Source of the DNA: Bacillota bacterium
Lineage (GTDB): Bacteria; Bacillota; Clostridia; Christensenellales; Christensenellaceae
Direction of reading: 5' to 3'
DNA: 64,000 nucleotides
Assembly (NCBI GenBank): GCA_023393165.1
Contig: JAEWMJ010000056.1
Location: 122,067-186,066 of the forward strand
The notes beneath the pieces were generated by a model. It ran no database searches, was not told the origin of the DNA, and saw only the letters and a program-made list of their open reading frames with translations. Of this stretch, positions 16,730-26,512 are shown piece after piece. Each line of letters starts with the position of its first letter. The stretch's first letter is position 1. The position numbers and the translations under genes were made by a program.

Positions 16730-17728
16730 TTATTCGATTTCCACGTCCGTATAATAATGCTTTAGTATCGCCTTGTAATCGTAGCCCCTTTTAGCCATTT
16801 CCTCTGCGCCCGCCTGTGACAGACCGACGCCGTGCCCGTATCCTTTAACGTCAAAAACCACACTATTTCCGGAAACCTCAACCGTAAAATTCGTCGAATT
16901 CAAAGCAAGCGCCGTCCTGACTTCCGTACCTTTGAGTTCGCTGCCGCCTATCCGCACGGTTTGTACCCGTCCAGAATCGTCCCGCGACAATATCTCAATA
17001 TTTCCTTCCGTTATCTCGGGATAAGCGGCGCTTATTTTTTCCAAAAATTCATCTTTTGTGAATTCTTCCACCTCCTCATACTTAAAGGAATCGGGAGTTT
17101 CATAGCTCTCAACTCCCTTTAAGTATGCCAGATTGCCCCCAAAAACATTCTGGACATCGTCCGTCCTGCCTGCCGCATTAGAAAAAAACAGCGCATTGAT
17201 CGGTTCGCCTTCATACGTTATGATCTCGCCCTGCGTATCGGCAGCAGCTTCGCGCATTTTTTCTGCGTATTCGTCGTATTTTTCTCCCCATTTCTTCTCC
17301 ATTTCGTCATCCCGCGAAAATGCAAGGCAGCTGGTATAATCCGTACAGACGTCCGCTCCCTCGTATTTTCCGCATCCGCCGTGCTGAATTTTATATTCCA
17401 CATAGGTCCTGATCGCGCAGGCCTGCGCCTTCAGCGCTTCGGGCTGATAGCTTGCAAACATCTCTCCTGAAAGGGCGTGAAATACGTAATCCTCCATATC
17501 CATTTGAACCGTTTGTCCAAGCTTATGGTCGAATACCGTGATGGTCCTCTCCGGCTTATCCACCTGTGGCACAATATGAATGTCAATTCCCTCGGGTGCT
17601 GGGGAAAGCGGATGCAGCCATACCGAAAGCACAAGCAATGCTATCGCGGCAATCGCCGTAAAAACCGTCCATTTATTCTGAAATATATTTACTTTTACGC
17701 TCTTTCTGAACTTTATTTTTTTATCCAT
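16730..17728 (-). CDS. spoIID: Stage II sporulation protein D
   Basis: A 332-residue lytic transglycosylase needed for engulfment. The start MDKKIKF at 17728 was chosen: it gives a short basic tail, a membrane helix (residues 16-36) and the SpoIID domain. Family motifs are present: YALSGEMFASYQPEALKAQACAIRTYV-like region containing the catalytic Glu (in LSGEM), a Cys-containing DVCTDYTSC, and the end GYGHGVGLSQAGA. There is no good ribosome site; a CATACTAT that resembles a sigma-E -10 box lies seven bases ahead of the ATG. The 46 bases between it and the divergent region hold the likely -35. Confidence 0.92.
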   Translation of the reverse strand: MDKKIKFRKSVKVNIFQNKWTVFTAIAAIALLVLSVWLHPLSPAPEGIDIHIVPQVDKPERTITVFDHKLGQTVQMDMEDYVFHALSGEMFASYQPEALKAQACAIRTYVEYKIQHGGCGKYEGADVCTDYTSCLAFSRDDEMEKKWGEKYDEYAEKMREAAADTQGEIITYEGEPINALFFSNAAGRTDDVQNVFGGNLAYLKGVESYETPDSFKYEEVEEFTKDEFLEKISAAYPEITEGNIEILSRDDSGRVQTVRIGGSELKGTEVRTALALNSTNFTVEVSGNSVVFDVKGYGHGVGLSQAGAEEMAKRGYDYKAILKHYYTDVEIE

Positions 17729-17790
17729 ACAATCATAGTATGAGCGGAATTGAATTAAATTCCTAAAGACGGAAAATTGCAAAGATAAAA

Positions 17791-17870
17791 CTATTTAGAT
17801 TTTTTTCTAAATAGTTATTGACATCTCCAGGAAACAGTTATACTATCTATTTAGATATTATTCTAAATAG
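17791..17870 (+). promoter_or_regulatory. sdpRI promoter flanked by two operators
   Basis: Two near-identical palindromes with arms CTATTTAG and CTAAATAG occupy 17791-17814 and 17847-17870. Between them lies a strong promoter, TTGACA (17818-17823), 17 bases, TACTAT (17841-17846). One operator is upstream of the -35 and the other covers the transcription start. This fits autorepression by the ArsR-type protein, with its dimers binding both sites. GGAG follows at 17874, eight bases before the ATG. Confidence 0.85.
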
Positions 17871-17884
17871 ATTGGAGTGGCTAA

Positions 17885-18163
17885 ATGGGATTTCCCGAAA
17901 CTTTCAGCGCGTTATCAGACCCGGTGCGGCGGGAAATTCTTCTCCTGTTAAAGGAGGGCAGAAAATCCGCCGGTGAAATATCCTCCCGGTTTGAAACGAC
18001 AGGCGCGACCATTTCCTATCATTTATCAAAACTGAAAAAAGCAGATTTAATATACGAAACCAAGTATAAGAATTTCGTATATTACGAACTCAATACGTCC
18101 GTGTTTGAAGAAATACTGCTTTGGCTTACGCAATTTAAAGGAGATCAATCAAATGGAAAATAA
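17885..18163 (+). CDS. sdpR: ArsR-family repressor, SdpR-like
   Basis: A 92-residue winged-helix repressor: FSALSDPVRREILLLLKEG opens it and the recognition helix is in ETTGATISYHLSKLKKADLI. There is no metal-binding cysteine pair, as in SdpR, so metal sensing is unlikely. The gene is followed by an SdpI-type membrane protein whose start overlaps its last codons. In Bacillus the SdpI protein captures SdpR at the membrane when bound to the toxin SdpC. Here no sdpABC genes are near. Confidence 0.88.
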   Translation: MGFPETFSALSDPVRREILLLLKEGRKSAGEISSRFETTGATISYHLSKLKKADLIYETKYKNFVYYELNTSVFEEILLWLTQFKGDQSNGK

Positions 18164-18839
18164 ATCCTGGGTAACCCGAAATCTAATACTGTTCTGGACA
18201 CTGTCCGCGCTGCCGCTTGTTGCGGCGGTGCTGCTGCTTCCGCTGTTTCCGGACCAAATACCGGCGCATTACGGCCTTGACGGCGTCGTAGACAGGTGGG
18301 GCAGCAAATACGAAATACTGATCACGCCCATCAGCACGTTAGGCGTAGCGGCGCTGCTTATAGCGATTCAAAAAGCGTCCCAAAGAATGAAATCCTACAA
18401 TCCGCAGAATGAAAAATCCTTTGCGGTATCATTGATCGCTTTTCTTTTGTTATTCTGGGTTCTGAACATTTATATTTTTTATACCTCTTACACCAAAACG
18501 GAGGATATCATGCAAACAGGTATGGATATGATGCGCCTTCTTGCCGTAATCATGGGTATAGTTTTTATACTGATCGGAAATGTGCTGCCCAAATGCAAAC
18601 AAAACATGCTGATTGGCATAAGGACCAAATGGACACTTGAAAACGAGCAGGTATGGTACAAAACCCATAGGATGGGAGGCGTTCTGTTTGTGGCAGCAGG
18701 CTGCGCCGTAATCGTGCTGAATCTGTTTCTTTTTCAGTCGTTTGCGTCCCTCATATGCCTGCTGGCAGCTCTCGCCGCGCTGTCCATACTCTGCGTCATA
18801 TATTCGGCCGTTATCTATCAAAAAGAAACGCAAATATAA
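18153..18839 (+). CDS. sdpI: SdpI-like immunity/sensor membrane protein
   Basis: A 228-residue protein with about six membrane helices. The start at 18153 has AAAGGAGAT upstream and overlaps sdpR by 11 bases. A DUF1648 segment with PDQIPAHYGLDGVVDRWGSK (residues 34-53) is followed by the SdpI C-terminal part containing MLIGIRTKWTLENEQVWYKTHR (about residues 150-170). The family includes the immunity protein to the SdpC toxin and related envelope-stress proteins. Without the toxin genes it may protect against toxins of other cells or sense another membrane stress. Confidence 0.88.
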   Translation: MENKSWVTRNLILFWTLSALPLVAAVLLLPLFPDQIPAHYGLDGVVDRWGSKYEILITPISTLGVAALLIAIQKASQRMKSYNPQNEKSFAVSLIAFLLLFWVLNIYIFYTSYTKTEDIMQTGMDMMRLLAVIMGIVFILIGNVLPKCKQNMLIGIRTKWTLENEQVWYKTHRMGGVLFVAAGCAVIVLNLFLFQSFASLICLLAALAALSILCVIYSAVIYQKETQI

Positions 18840-18854
18840 CCCTTCGCAAAAAAG

Positions 18855-18895
18855 AAGCCTTAACCGTTCAAAACGGTTAAGGCTTAATTTTATTT
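18855..18895. terminator. Bidirectional terminator between sdpI and purL
   Basis: Perfect 12-base arms AAGCCTTAACCG and CGGTTAAGGCTT with a seven-base loop and T-rich flanks on both strands. It serves both converging operons. Confidence 0.88.
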
Positions 18896-18901
18896 CATGA
18901 A

Positions 18902-21900
18902 TTATTTAAAATACAGGACGCCACTTTGGAATATCTTCTGGTCCCAATTTCCCGGGATATTTTTAAATGTGTAATCCGTCGACCGTTCGCTGTGCGCCAT
19001 TTTTCCGAGAACTCTTCCATCCCGGCTGATAATGCCTTCCACCGCACACATGGAACCATTGGGATTAAAGCCGATATCCATGGACGGCCTTCCCGCCTCG
19101 TCCACATACTGCGTGACCACCTGCCCGTTTGCAAACAATTCTTCCAGTTCTTTTTGGGTGGCGACAAAACGCCCCTCCCCGTGGGATATGGCCACCGTAT
19201 GCATGTCCCCAGCCTGAACGCCCAAGAGCCAGGGCGAAGCTGCGCTTGTGATGCGCGTGCGTACAATGCGCGACATGTGACGTCCGATCGTGTTGTAGGT
19301 CAATGTGGGGCTATCTTCCCGCATATCGCATATACTGCCGTAAGGCACCAGCCCAAGTTTGATGAGCGCCTGGAAACCGTTGCATATCCCAAGCATCAGC
19401 CCATCGCGATTTTGAAGAAGATTGTGGACAGCGTCCTTGATCGCCGGATTTCGGAAAGTGGTCGCGATAAATTTTCCGGAACCGTCCGGTTCGTCGCCTC
19501 CCGAAAAACCGCCGGGGATCATAATGATCTGTGCGCCGTCTATTTTCTTTTTAAGTTCCGCAATGCTTTCTTCGATATCCGCCGCGCTGCGGTTGCGGAT
19601 CACAAATATATCCGATTCGGCCCCCGCCCTTTCAAATGCGCGCGCAGAATCGTATTCGCAGTTTGTCCCGGGAAACACCGGGATGACTACTTTGGGCCTT
19701 GCGGCTTTATTTTTGCAGAAATAAGTTTTCTTTTGCGTATAAAGCGTTGTTTCCGGCATGTCCGGTTCTTTTGTCCGTGTTGGGAACACCCCTTCCAGCG
19801 TGCCGGTGAATGCCTTAAGCATTTCGGGCATGGTGATTTTTTCGCCGGCAAGCATAATAACGGGTTCCTCTTTAAGTTCTCCGATTTCAATATAATCCGA
19901 CGGGTTTTCCAGGGCTTCCACGATTATACCGCCGTAAAGTTTTTGGGTCAGAAGTTTTTTATCGCCGCAGGTGATCTTTACGCCAAGGCCGTTGCCCATA
20001 GCGCACTGCGCCGCCGCCGTCAGGATTCCTCCCCTTTCCACCGCAAAAGCGGAAGCGATTTTTCCCTCGCCTGCAAGTTTATAAAACAAGGCGTATTTTT
20101 GTTTAGCATCTTCAAAGTCGGGCATCCCGTCGCTTTGCCTTTTTATATCCATAAAGTATAAACGATTACCCGCTTTTTTAAATTCCGGCGTCAGTATCTT
20201 TGAGGGGTCGTCCGCAACGCATACCGCAAATGAACAAAGCGTAGGCGGCACGTCTATATCCCTGAATGAACCGGACATGGAATCCTTGCCGCCGATGGCA
20301 GCGATGCCCAGGCTCTTCTGCGCATGATACGCGCCCAAAAGCGCGGCTAACGGTTTTCCCCAGCGCTCCGGATCTTCCCCCAGACGTTCAAAATATTCCT
20401 GCAGCGTAAGCCAGGTTTTGCTGTAATCGCCGCCGGCCGCCACTATTTTTGCAACGGAGTGCAATACCGCATAAGCTGCGCCCAAAAGCGGATTTTCACT
20501 TGTCAGATACGGATCCAACCCAAAGCTCATCAGTGTGGCGGAAATCGCCTCCGCATCCCGGCATGGGACTTTTGCGGCCATTGCCTGCACGGGCGTGAGC
20601 TGGTTTTTTCCGCCCAGGGGCATGGTAACGCTGGACGCGCCTATGCTGCCGTCAAACATTTCTATCAGCCCCTTCTGGCTGCAGCAATTCAGATCGGAAA
20701 GCATATTCAAAAGCGTTTCTTTGATGCTGTCCCCGACCTCTTCATCCAGTATATTTCCCGTGGCACCCGCCGACACCCTTGCCTTTGCATACTGCGGCGC
20801 GCCGTTTGAATCAATGAACTTACGGTCCAGGTCGACGATTGCGCGCCCTCTCCAGTAAAGCCGCATCCGTCCGCTGTCCGTCACTTTCGCAACGGGCGTG
20901 GCGTCCAGGTTTTCCTCCGCAGCGTATTTAAGTACCCGCTTCAGGTTTTCCGGCGCAATAGCAATCGCCATCCTCTCCTGCGATTCCGAAATCGCAAGCT
21001 CGGTCCCGTTTAAACCCTCGTATTTTTTTGGCACGGCGTCCAGATTGATATCCAGCGATTCCGCAATTTCTCCGATCGCAACACAAACGCCGCCGGCGCC
21101 GAAATCGTTGCAGCGTTTCACCATCCGCGAGAAGTCTCCGTTCCCGAATAGCCTCTGCAATTTGCGCTCGGTCAGCGGATTGCCCTTCTGCACCTCCGCA
21201 CCGCATTCTTCTATGGATTTCTCATCGTGCGCCTTTGACGATCCGGTTGCGCCGCCGCAGCCGTCCCTGCCGGTTGCGCCGCCGATCAATACGATAATAT
21301 CATCCTTTTGAGGCTGTTCCCGCACAACATTTTCAGCCGGAGCCGCGCCGATCACCGCACCGATTTCCATCCGTTTGGCCTTGTATCCCGGATGATAAAC
21401 CTCGTGCACCAGCCCCGTCGCCAGCCCAATCTGGTTGCCGTAGGATGAATACCCGGAGGCCGCCTCTCTGGTGATTTTTCTCTGCGGCAGCTTAAAATCC
21501 ATCGTATCGGCAAGGCTTTCCCGCGGATCGGCCGCTCCGGTCACGCGCATTGCCTGATATACGTAGCTTCTTCCGGAAAGCGGATCGCGGATCGCTCCTC
21601 CAAGGCAGGTCGCCGCGCCACCGAAAGGTTCTATCTCGGTGGGATGGTTGTGCGTTTCGTTTTTAAACATAATGAGATAATCCCGTTCGCCGTCTTTTGT
21701 TTTGATTTTATGTTTGATGCTGCACGCGTTTATTTCCTCGGAAATATCCAGGTCGGACAGCGTCCCGCGAACCTCTCTCGGGTATATGGTAGCCAGATCC
21801 ATCAGACAGACATCCTTTTTCCTGTTAAGGCGCTCCCTGGCCGCCAGGTATTCTTGGTAAATTTCTTTTGCGCGCCTCGCGCTCGGATCAAATTCCACTT

Positions 21901-22597
21901 CGGTTAGTTTTGTTAAAAATGTGGTGTGCCTGCAATGATCCGACCAATAGGTATCGATGACACGCAGTTCGGTTTCGGTTGGGTCCCGCTTTTCTTTACG
22001 GAAATAATCCTGTGTAAACAGAATATCGTTCGCGCTCATTGCAAACCCCATCTCATTCCTGAATGATTCCAGCGCTTCCCCGTCCATATGAATAAATCCT
22101 TCAAACGTTCTGACGTCTTCCGGCTTCGCAATCTTCATTTCGAGCGATTCGGGCAGTGACAAGGACGCTTCCCTGGAATCCACCGGATTGATGACATACT
22201 TTTTGATCTTCTCAAAATCAGAATCGCTGATGTCCCCCTGCAGGATAAAGACTTTAGCGCTTCTCACAATGGGCCGCTCTTTTCTGGTTAAAAGCTGCAC
22301 GCACTGCGCTGCGCTGTCGGCCCTTTGGTCATATTGCCCGGGAAGGTATTCCGTACCGAAAACAAATTTTCCGGGAAACTCCACGTCGCTAAAAACGTTA
22401 TCCACCACGGGTTCGCTGAATATAGTGTGCATCGCCTTTTTCATATCTTCTCCCGCCATGCCTTCCACATCGTAACGGTTCAGAATCCGAACGGATTTCA
22501 GTCCGGGGATTCCGATATTCTCTTTAAAATCCGCCAGAAAGCTTTGCGCCTCTACATCAAAACCCGGCTTTTTTTCAACATACAACCTTTCAACCAT
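18902..22597 (-). CDS. purL: Phosphoribosylformylglycinamidine synthase, single-chain
   Basis: A 1231-residue enzyme of purine biosynthesis that makes FGAM from FGAR with glutamine and ATP. The synthetase part has DTYWSDHCRHTTF and FKNETHNHPTEIEPFGGAATCLGG near residues 216-340 and NDFGAGGVCVAIGE near 495. The C-terminal glutaminase part (about 970-1231) has the nucleophile Cys in LGICNGFQ and the His in ISHGEGRF. This is the long, fused form found in clostridia, not the PurL/PurQ/PurS set. It is the last of four genes of the operon led by the DUF1015 gene, so it is apart from other purine genes. Confidence 0.97.
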   Translation of the reverse strand: MVERLYVEKKPGFDVEAQSFLADFKENIGIPGLKSVRILNRYDVEGMAGEDMKKAMHTIFSEPVVDNVFSDVEFPGKFVFGTEYLPGQYDQRADSAAQCVQLLTRKERPIVRSAKVFILQGDISDSDFEKIKKYVINPVDSREASLSLPESLEMKIAKPEDVRTFEGFIHMDGEALESFRNEMGFAMSANDILFTQDYFRKEKRDPTETELRVIDTYWSDHCRHTTFLTKLTEVEFDPSARRAKEIYQEYLAARERLNRKKDVCLMDLATIYPREVRGTLSDLDISEEINACSIKHKIKTKDGERDYLIMFKNETHNHPTEIEPFGGAATCLGGAIRDPLSGRSYVYQAMRVTGAADPRESLADTMDFKLPQRKITREAASGYSSYGNQIGLATGLVHEVYHPGYKAKRMEIGAVIGAAPAENVVREQPQKDDIIVLIGGATGRDGCGGATGSSKAHDEKSIEECGAEVQKGNPLTERKLQRLFGNGDFSRMVKRCNDFGAGGVCVAIGEIAESLDINLDAVPKKYEGLNGTELAISESQERMAIAIAPENLKRVLKYAAEENLDATPVAKVTDSGRMRLYWRGRAIVDLDRKFIDSNGAPQYAKARVSAGATGNILDEEVGDSIKETLLNMLSDLNCCSQKGLIEMFDGSIGASSVTMPLGGKNQLTPVQAMAAKVPCRDAEAISATLMSFGLDPYLTSENPLLGAAYAVLHSVAKIVAAGGDYSKTWLTLQEYFERLGEDPERWGKPLAALLGAYHAQKSLGIAAIGGKDSMSGSFRDIDVPPTLCSFAVCVADDPSKILTPEFKKAGNRLYFMDIKRQSDGMPDFEDAKQKYALFYKLAGEGKIASAFAVERGGILTAAAQCAMGNGLGVKITCGDKKLLTQKLYGGIIVEALENPSDYIEIGELKEEPVIMLAGEKITMPEMLKAFTGTLEGVFPTRTKEPDMPETTLYTQKKTYFCKNKAARPKVVIPVFPGTNCEYDSARAFERAGAESDIFVIRNRSAADIEESIAELKKKIDGAQIIMIPGGFSGGDEPDGSGKFIATTFRNPAIKDAVHNLLQNRDGLMLGICNGFQALIKLGLVPYGSICDMREDSPTLTYNTIGRHMSRIVRTRITSAASPWLLGVQAGDMHTVAISHGEGRFVATQKELEELFANGQVVTQYVDEAGRPSMDIGFNPNGSMCAVEGIISRDGRVLGKMAHSERSTDYTFKNIPGNWDQKIFQSGVLYFK

Positions 22598-22613
22598 TCT
22601 TTAAAACTCCTAT

Positions 22614-23645
22614 CTAGATCCCGCCAAAAAGTATTACCAGTATTGGCAGTATTATGAGAGACAATAATGTGGACAACACCATTCCGCGGGTGGCGTACCC
22701 GCTGTCCGCTCCGCAGGACTCGGCGTAAATCACCGCCGTTACCATGCAGGGAAGCGCCATCTGGACAATGAATACCTGACTGGCAAAGCTGTCCGTTCCA
22801 AACAAAAACGATAATCCAAACATCACGAGAGGCGCAAAGAGGAATCTGCCCGCCATTACAAGGGGAAGCCCCTTTTCAAACCTCAGCGTTTTAAATCCGA
22901 CCCTGTGCAATATTATACCTACAAAAAACAACGATAAGGGAGACGTAATCCCGCCGGCGTAAGACAGGGTGGAACTCAAGAACGGCGGCAGTTTTACGTT
23001 GAGCAGCACAAGGATGATTGCCGCTGCGATCGCAAAAATCGGCGGCTGCAGGATTCTTCTGATGATGGACGCAGCTGTTTCTCGGCGCGGCGCGGCTTCC
23101 TCGTTCTTTTCGTCTCCGTAAAGCCCTTCTTTTACAGAGCCGTTTTCCGGGAAATCCGCGCCGGTCAGCTTTTGCCGCCGGATGTATTCCCCATCCCCCG
23201 CAATCTCCAGATATCCAAGGCTGTTAAAGCAGGTTGTGTTCGCCAGGAAATAAAATATGGCAAAAACCATTGCCTGTTCGCCGAATATGGCCAGCGCCAC
23301 AGGAAATCCTATGAATACCGAGTTGGAAAATGAAAAAAGAGCCGTAAAAACGCCCCTTCGCCTTCTTTCAATTTTTGCGATCCTTGCGGCGGCCAGACCT
23401 ATGAAATAGATAGCCAGAACTCCCGCAAACGCAGTCAATATGTATTTTCCGGATGACTCCAGGCCCTGTGCCGTAAAATTAGACAGGAATGAATTGAGTA
23501 TAGTACAGGGCAATGTAATATTTATAATCAGTTTGGTAATAAATTTTGGGGTGCTTTTCGATACCCATCCCTTGTATGCCGCGAAATAACCGAATGAAAT
23601 CAGAATAATGATCATCAGGACAGACTGGATAGCGCCGAATATCAT
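22614..23645 (-). CDS. AEC family transporter
   Basis: A 343-residue membrane protein of the auxin-efflux-carrier family with about ten helices. It opens with a helix MIFGAIQSVLMIII and contains NSVFIGFPVALAIFG near residue 108, a motif typical of the family; a polar loop of about 40 residues with EEAAPRRE lies between the halves. Members move malate, other organic acids or amino-acid-like compounds. AGGAGAAACA precedes the ATG. The operon also holds aspartate kinase and purL, so an aspartate-related substrate would fit, but this is only inference. Confidence 0.88.
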   Translation of the reverse strand: MIFGAIQSVLMIIILISFGYFAAYKGWVSKSTPKFITKLIINITLPCTILNSFLSNFTAQGLESSGKYILTAFAGVLAIYFIGLAAARIAKIERRRRGVFTALFSFSNSVFIGFPVALAIFGEQAMVFAIFYFLANTTCFNSLGYLEIAGDGEYIRRQKLTGADFPENGSVKEGLYGDEKNEEAAPRRETAASIIRRILQPPIFAIAAAIILVLLNVKLPPFLSSTLSYAGGITSPLSLFFVGIILHRVGFKTLRFEKGLPLVMAGRFLFAPLVMFGLSFLFGTDSFASQVFIVQMALPCMVTAVIYAESCGADSGYATRGMVLSTLLSLIILPILVILFGGI

Positions 23646-23670
23646 TGTTTCTCCTTATTGCTCTAAGTAT

Positions 23671-24981
23671 TTATATAAGCGCATCATATATAGCGCGGAC
23701 TGCTTTTTCAAAGTCATCGTTTTCCACGCCGACGATAATATTCATTTCACTTGAACCCTGGTCGATCATACGGACATTGATACCGTTTTGTGCAAGCGCC
23801 GTAAACAGTTTTGCGGAAATACCCACGCGCCGGATCATTCCCCGGCCCACCGTCGCAATCAGAGCCATGTTGTTGGATATTTCAACAGAATCGGGCTCGC
23901 AGACCTTGTGGATCTCATTTATTAGGCTTTCACTGCAGCCCTTGATTCTGCAGTCCGCAATTACCACGCACAGGGAATCGATTCCGGACGGGATATGTTC
24001 AAACGAAATATTGTATTTCTCAAGACATGAAAGTACCTTTCTGCCAAATCCTATCTCCGTGTTCATTCCGTTCTTTTCGATTGTAATTACGGTAAAGTCT
24101 TTTTTCCCGGCAATGCCTGTGATGGTGTCTTCCGCGCCGGAATCCTTGTCCAGAGACGGAATAATCATTGTTCCCGTATTTCCCGGGTCATTCGTATTCT
24201 TAACGCTGATCGGAATCGCCACCTGTAATACGGGAAAAATGGCGTCTTCATGAAGAACTGTGGCGCCCATGTAGGAAAGCTCCCGCAGTTCGCGGTATGT
24301 GATTACGTCGATTTTTTTGGGATTTGGGACAATTCTGGGATCCGCCTTTAAAAAACCGGATACATCCGTCCAGTTTTCATACAGCACCGCATCCGCCGCG
24401 CAAGCGACGATGGATCCGGTGATATCCGATCCTCCCCTGGAAAAAGTTTTGATGGTTCCGTCCGGCATGCTGCCGTAAAAACCGGGAATAACCGCGTGTT
24501 CATGTTTTTTCAGCACTTCCGAAAAAACCTCTATCGTTTTTTCATGGTCGTACACGCCATTTTCATTAAAAAAGATAACGTCGGCTGCGTCTATAAAATC
24601 GTAGCCCAAAAGTTCGGCGATCAGGAGTCCGTTGAGGTATTCTCCCCTGCTGGCCGCATAATCCACCGAAGCGCCCTTATTCAGATGGTCCAGTATTTCA
24701 TGGATGTTCTTTTCTATTTCAATGGAGAGACCAAGCGCGTCCCTTATTTCCGTAAACCTGTCAAGGATTTTTTTTAACGTACCGCTCTCGTCCCTGTTTT
24801 TTTTATGGTGCAATTCATACAGTAAATCGGTTATTTTAACGTCACCGGAATGTCTCTTGCCTGGCGCCGACGGGACGACGTACCTTCTCTTTTCGTCCGC
24901 CGCAACAATATTTTTCATTTTTAAGATTTGGTTTGCATCGGCTAGAGAGCTTCCTCCAAACTTAGCAACAACTACCGACAT
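23671..24981 (-). CDS. lysC: Aspartate kinase
   Basis: A 436-residue aspartokinase. The kinase domain begins VVVAKFGGSSLADA and has the RGGSDITGSIVA loop near residue 212; two ACT domains fill the last 130 residues (AGKKDFTVITIEKNGMN and later ALIATVGRGMI...GISAKLFTALAQ). It phosphorylates aspartate at the head of the lysine, threonine and methionine pathways; ACT domains imply feedback control by end products. GGAGGAATAAAAG precedes the start; the gap to the upstream gene is five bases. Confidence 0.95.
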   Translation of the reverse strand: MSVVVAKFGGSSLADANQILKMKNIVAADEKRRYVVPSAPGKRHSGDVKITDLLYELHHKKNRDESGTLKKILDRFTEIRDALGLSIEIEKNIHEILDHLNKGASVDYAASRGEYLNGLLIAELLGYDFIDAADVIFFNENGVYDHEKTIEVFSEVLKKHEHAVIPGFYGSMPDGTIKTFSRGGSDITGSIVACAADAVLYENWTDVSGFLKADPRIVPNPKKIDVITYRELRELSYMGATVLHEDAIFPVLQVAIPISVKNTNDPGNTGTMIIPSLDKDSGAEDTITGIAGKKDFTVITIEKNGMNTEIGFGRKVLSCLEKYNISFEHIPSGIDSLCVVIADCRIKGCSESLINEIHKVCEPDSVEISNNMALIATVGRGMIRRVGISAKLFTALAQNGINVRMIDQGSSEMNIIVGVENDDFEKAVRAIYDALI

Positions 24982-24986
24982 TACTT

Positions 24987-26408
24987 TTATTCCTCCGTTT
25001 TTTCCTCTGTATTATTTTTGTCTTCCCCGCCGGCATTTGTATCCGTATCATTGTTTTCCACCGCTTCGGCTGCCTCTGCCGTGGCGTCGGCCGCGCTCCC
25101 GGCCTTGGCGTTTTCTTTTTCCGCATCCGGCTTAACCAGAAGTCTGCATTCCGTATAGTACCGCTTATGCTCGGCTTCCCCCAGGGAGAAGCTCTTCTTG
25201 GGCAGAACACCGCATTCGATCACCGTATCGAAAAATCTTTCTTTTTGTATGGGCGCAAAATAAAGCCCCAGGTTATCGTATGCTCTTGAAAGTTCCTCAA
25301 AACTATCCTGTCCGTGGATATAATCCATGGTCGAGTTCGGACTTTCCTTCAGGAAATCGTCTAAAATATCCTGCACATCCCCTAAAATCAGTGGATGATT
25401 TTTATGTTCTATAATGATCCTTCCCGCTCCATCGCGATAACGGAAAGGCAATTCGTTTGCATTTTCCGTACCGCCGCGCCATCTGCCGAAAAGTATTCTG
25501 GCCTTTGCGCCGCGCCTGTTCAGCCTGTCCACAATAAATTCAAGGCAGTTGATGGGATTGACCTTGAATATCACGCGGTGAATGGGCATAAATTCAACGC
25601 CGCTGTCATGAATGTTCACAAATTCGCACAGGGCGTACCGCAGAGGATGGTTCTCCCGCTCTTCTTCTGTAAGCTTCTCTTTGGCGATATCCCAGACCGT
25701 TTTAGCAGCCGCAAGCGAATGATTTCCGTCTCCCACACAAAACCGCATTCCGTCGTGAACGGGCAGTTTTGACAGAGCCTCCATCACGTTGTCCAGCAAT
25801 TCCTGCTTTTCAGTAAAATAACCCCTGATCCTTCCGCCTCCCATCATCAGATCAAAGTCGTACAGTTTTTCAAGCTCGTCTTTTATTTTATATAACGGAC
25901 CGATCACGCCGTCCTGCATATCGTCCATCATGATCATGACGTGCGAAGTTTCCAGCGGGGCTTCCTGTCGTATGGTGACACGAGGCGGAATCCGTTCCAA
26001 AAGCGTTTTTTCAGTCGCGCGGATTAAAGGTTTATTTTGTATGTTATAATCATAGCATTCCAGGTCGACCGCCATAACCAGCCCTTTGCGCACGGTAGAA
26101 CCCATTGTGCGTTCAGTAAGCATGATTCCGCGGGGAAGCTGTTCCAGTATTCCTTTTTGAATGTAATCGTGCATCACGACTTTAATATTGTCGATATTAT
26201 CCGAAATACCCTCGTAGTTCAGATAAACCTCGGGCAGAATCATATGCAGTATGGAAGGGGCATTGCCTACGATTTTTTCCACTTGGAGCCAGTACTCCGG
26301 CTGGGATGTGAACTGGTCGCACGCGATCACAGACCATTTGTTCATCTTAATATTCAAACTGGGCAACAGTATTTCGGGAATGCCCACGCCCACATTCTGA
26401 ATGTCCAT
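24987..26408 (-). CDS. DUF1015 family protein
   Basis: A 473-residue protein of the DUF1015 family. The start at 26408 has GTGGAGGC upstream and is preferred over the one at 26438. The conserved core has WSVIACDQFTSQPEYW near residues 24-39, the segment FCVGDGNHSLAAAK near 230 and ALCEFVNIHDSGVEFMPIHRVIF near 265. The last 45 residues are a low-complexity acidic tail rich in Ala, Glu, Asn and Asp, which is unusual and probably disordered. In other clostridia the gene often sits with serine-pathway genes; its role is not known. First gene of the operon ending with purL. Confidence 0.85.
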   Translation of the reverse strand: MDIQNVGVGIPEILLPSLNIKMNKWSVIACDQFTSQPEYWLQVEKIVGNAPSILHMILPEVYLNYEGISDNIDNIKVVMHDYIQKGILEQLPRGIMLTERTMGSTVRKGLVMAVDLECYDYNIQNKPLIRATEKTLLERIPPRVTIRQEAPLETSHVMIMMDDMQDGVIGPLYKIKDELEKLYDFDLMMGGGRIRGYFTEKQELLDNVMEALSKLPVHDGMRFCVGDGNHSLAAAKTVWDIAKEKLTEEERENHPLRYALCEFVNIHDSGVEFMPIHRVIFKVNPINCLEFIVDRLNRRGAKARILFGRWRGGTENANELPFRYRDGAGRIIIEHKNHPLILGDVQDILDDFLKESPNSTMDYIHGQDSFEELSRAYDNLGLYFAPIQKERFFDTVIECGVLPKKSFSLGEAEHKRYYTECRLLVKPDAEKENAKAGSAADATAEAAEAVENNDTDTNAGGEDKNNTEEKTEE

Positions 26409-26512
26409 TTCGTTAGCCTCCACTTTTAAAGATTTCATCTTTATTCATCCAAAAAGCTATAACATGTATTTTTAAATATACCACATCTGATACCATTTTT
26501 ACAACAATACAA

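Noticed and set aside
18926..20161. A 411-residue frame opposite purL
   Set aside because: It lies wholly inside the purL glutaminase region and has no protein-like features.
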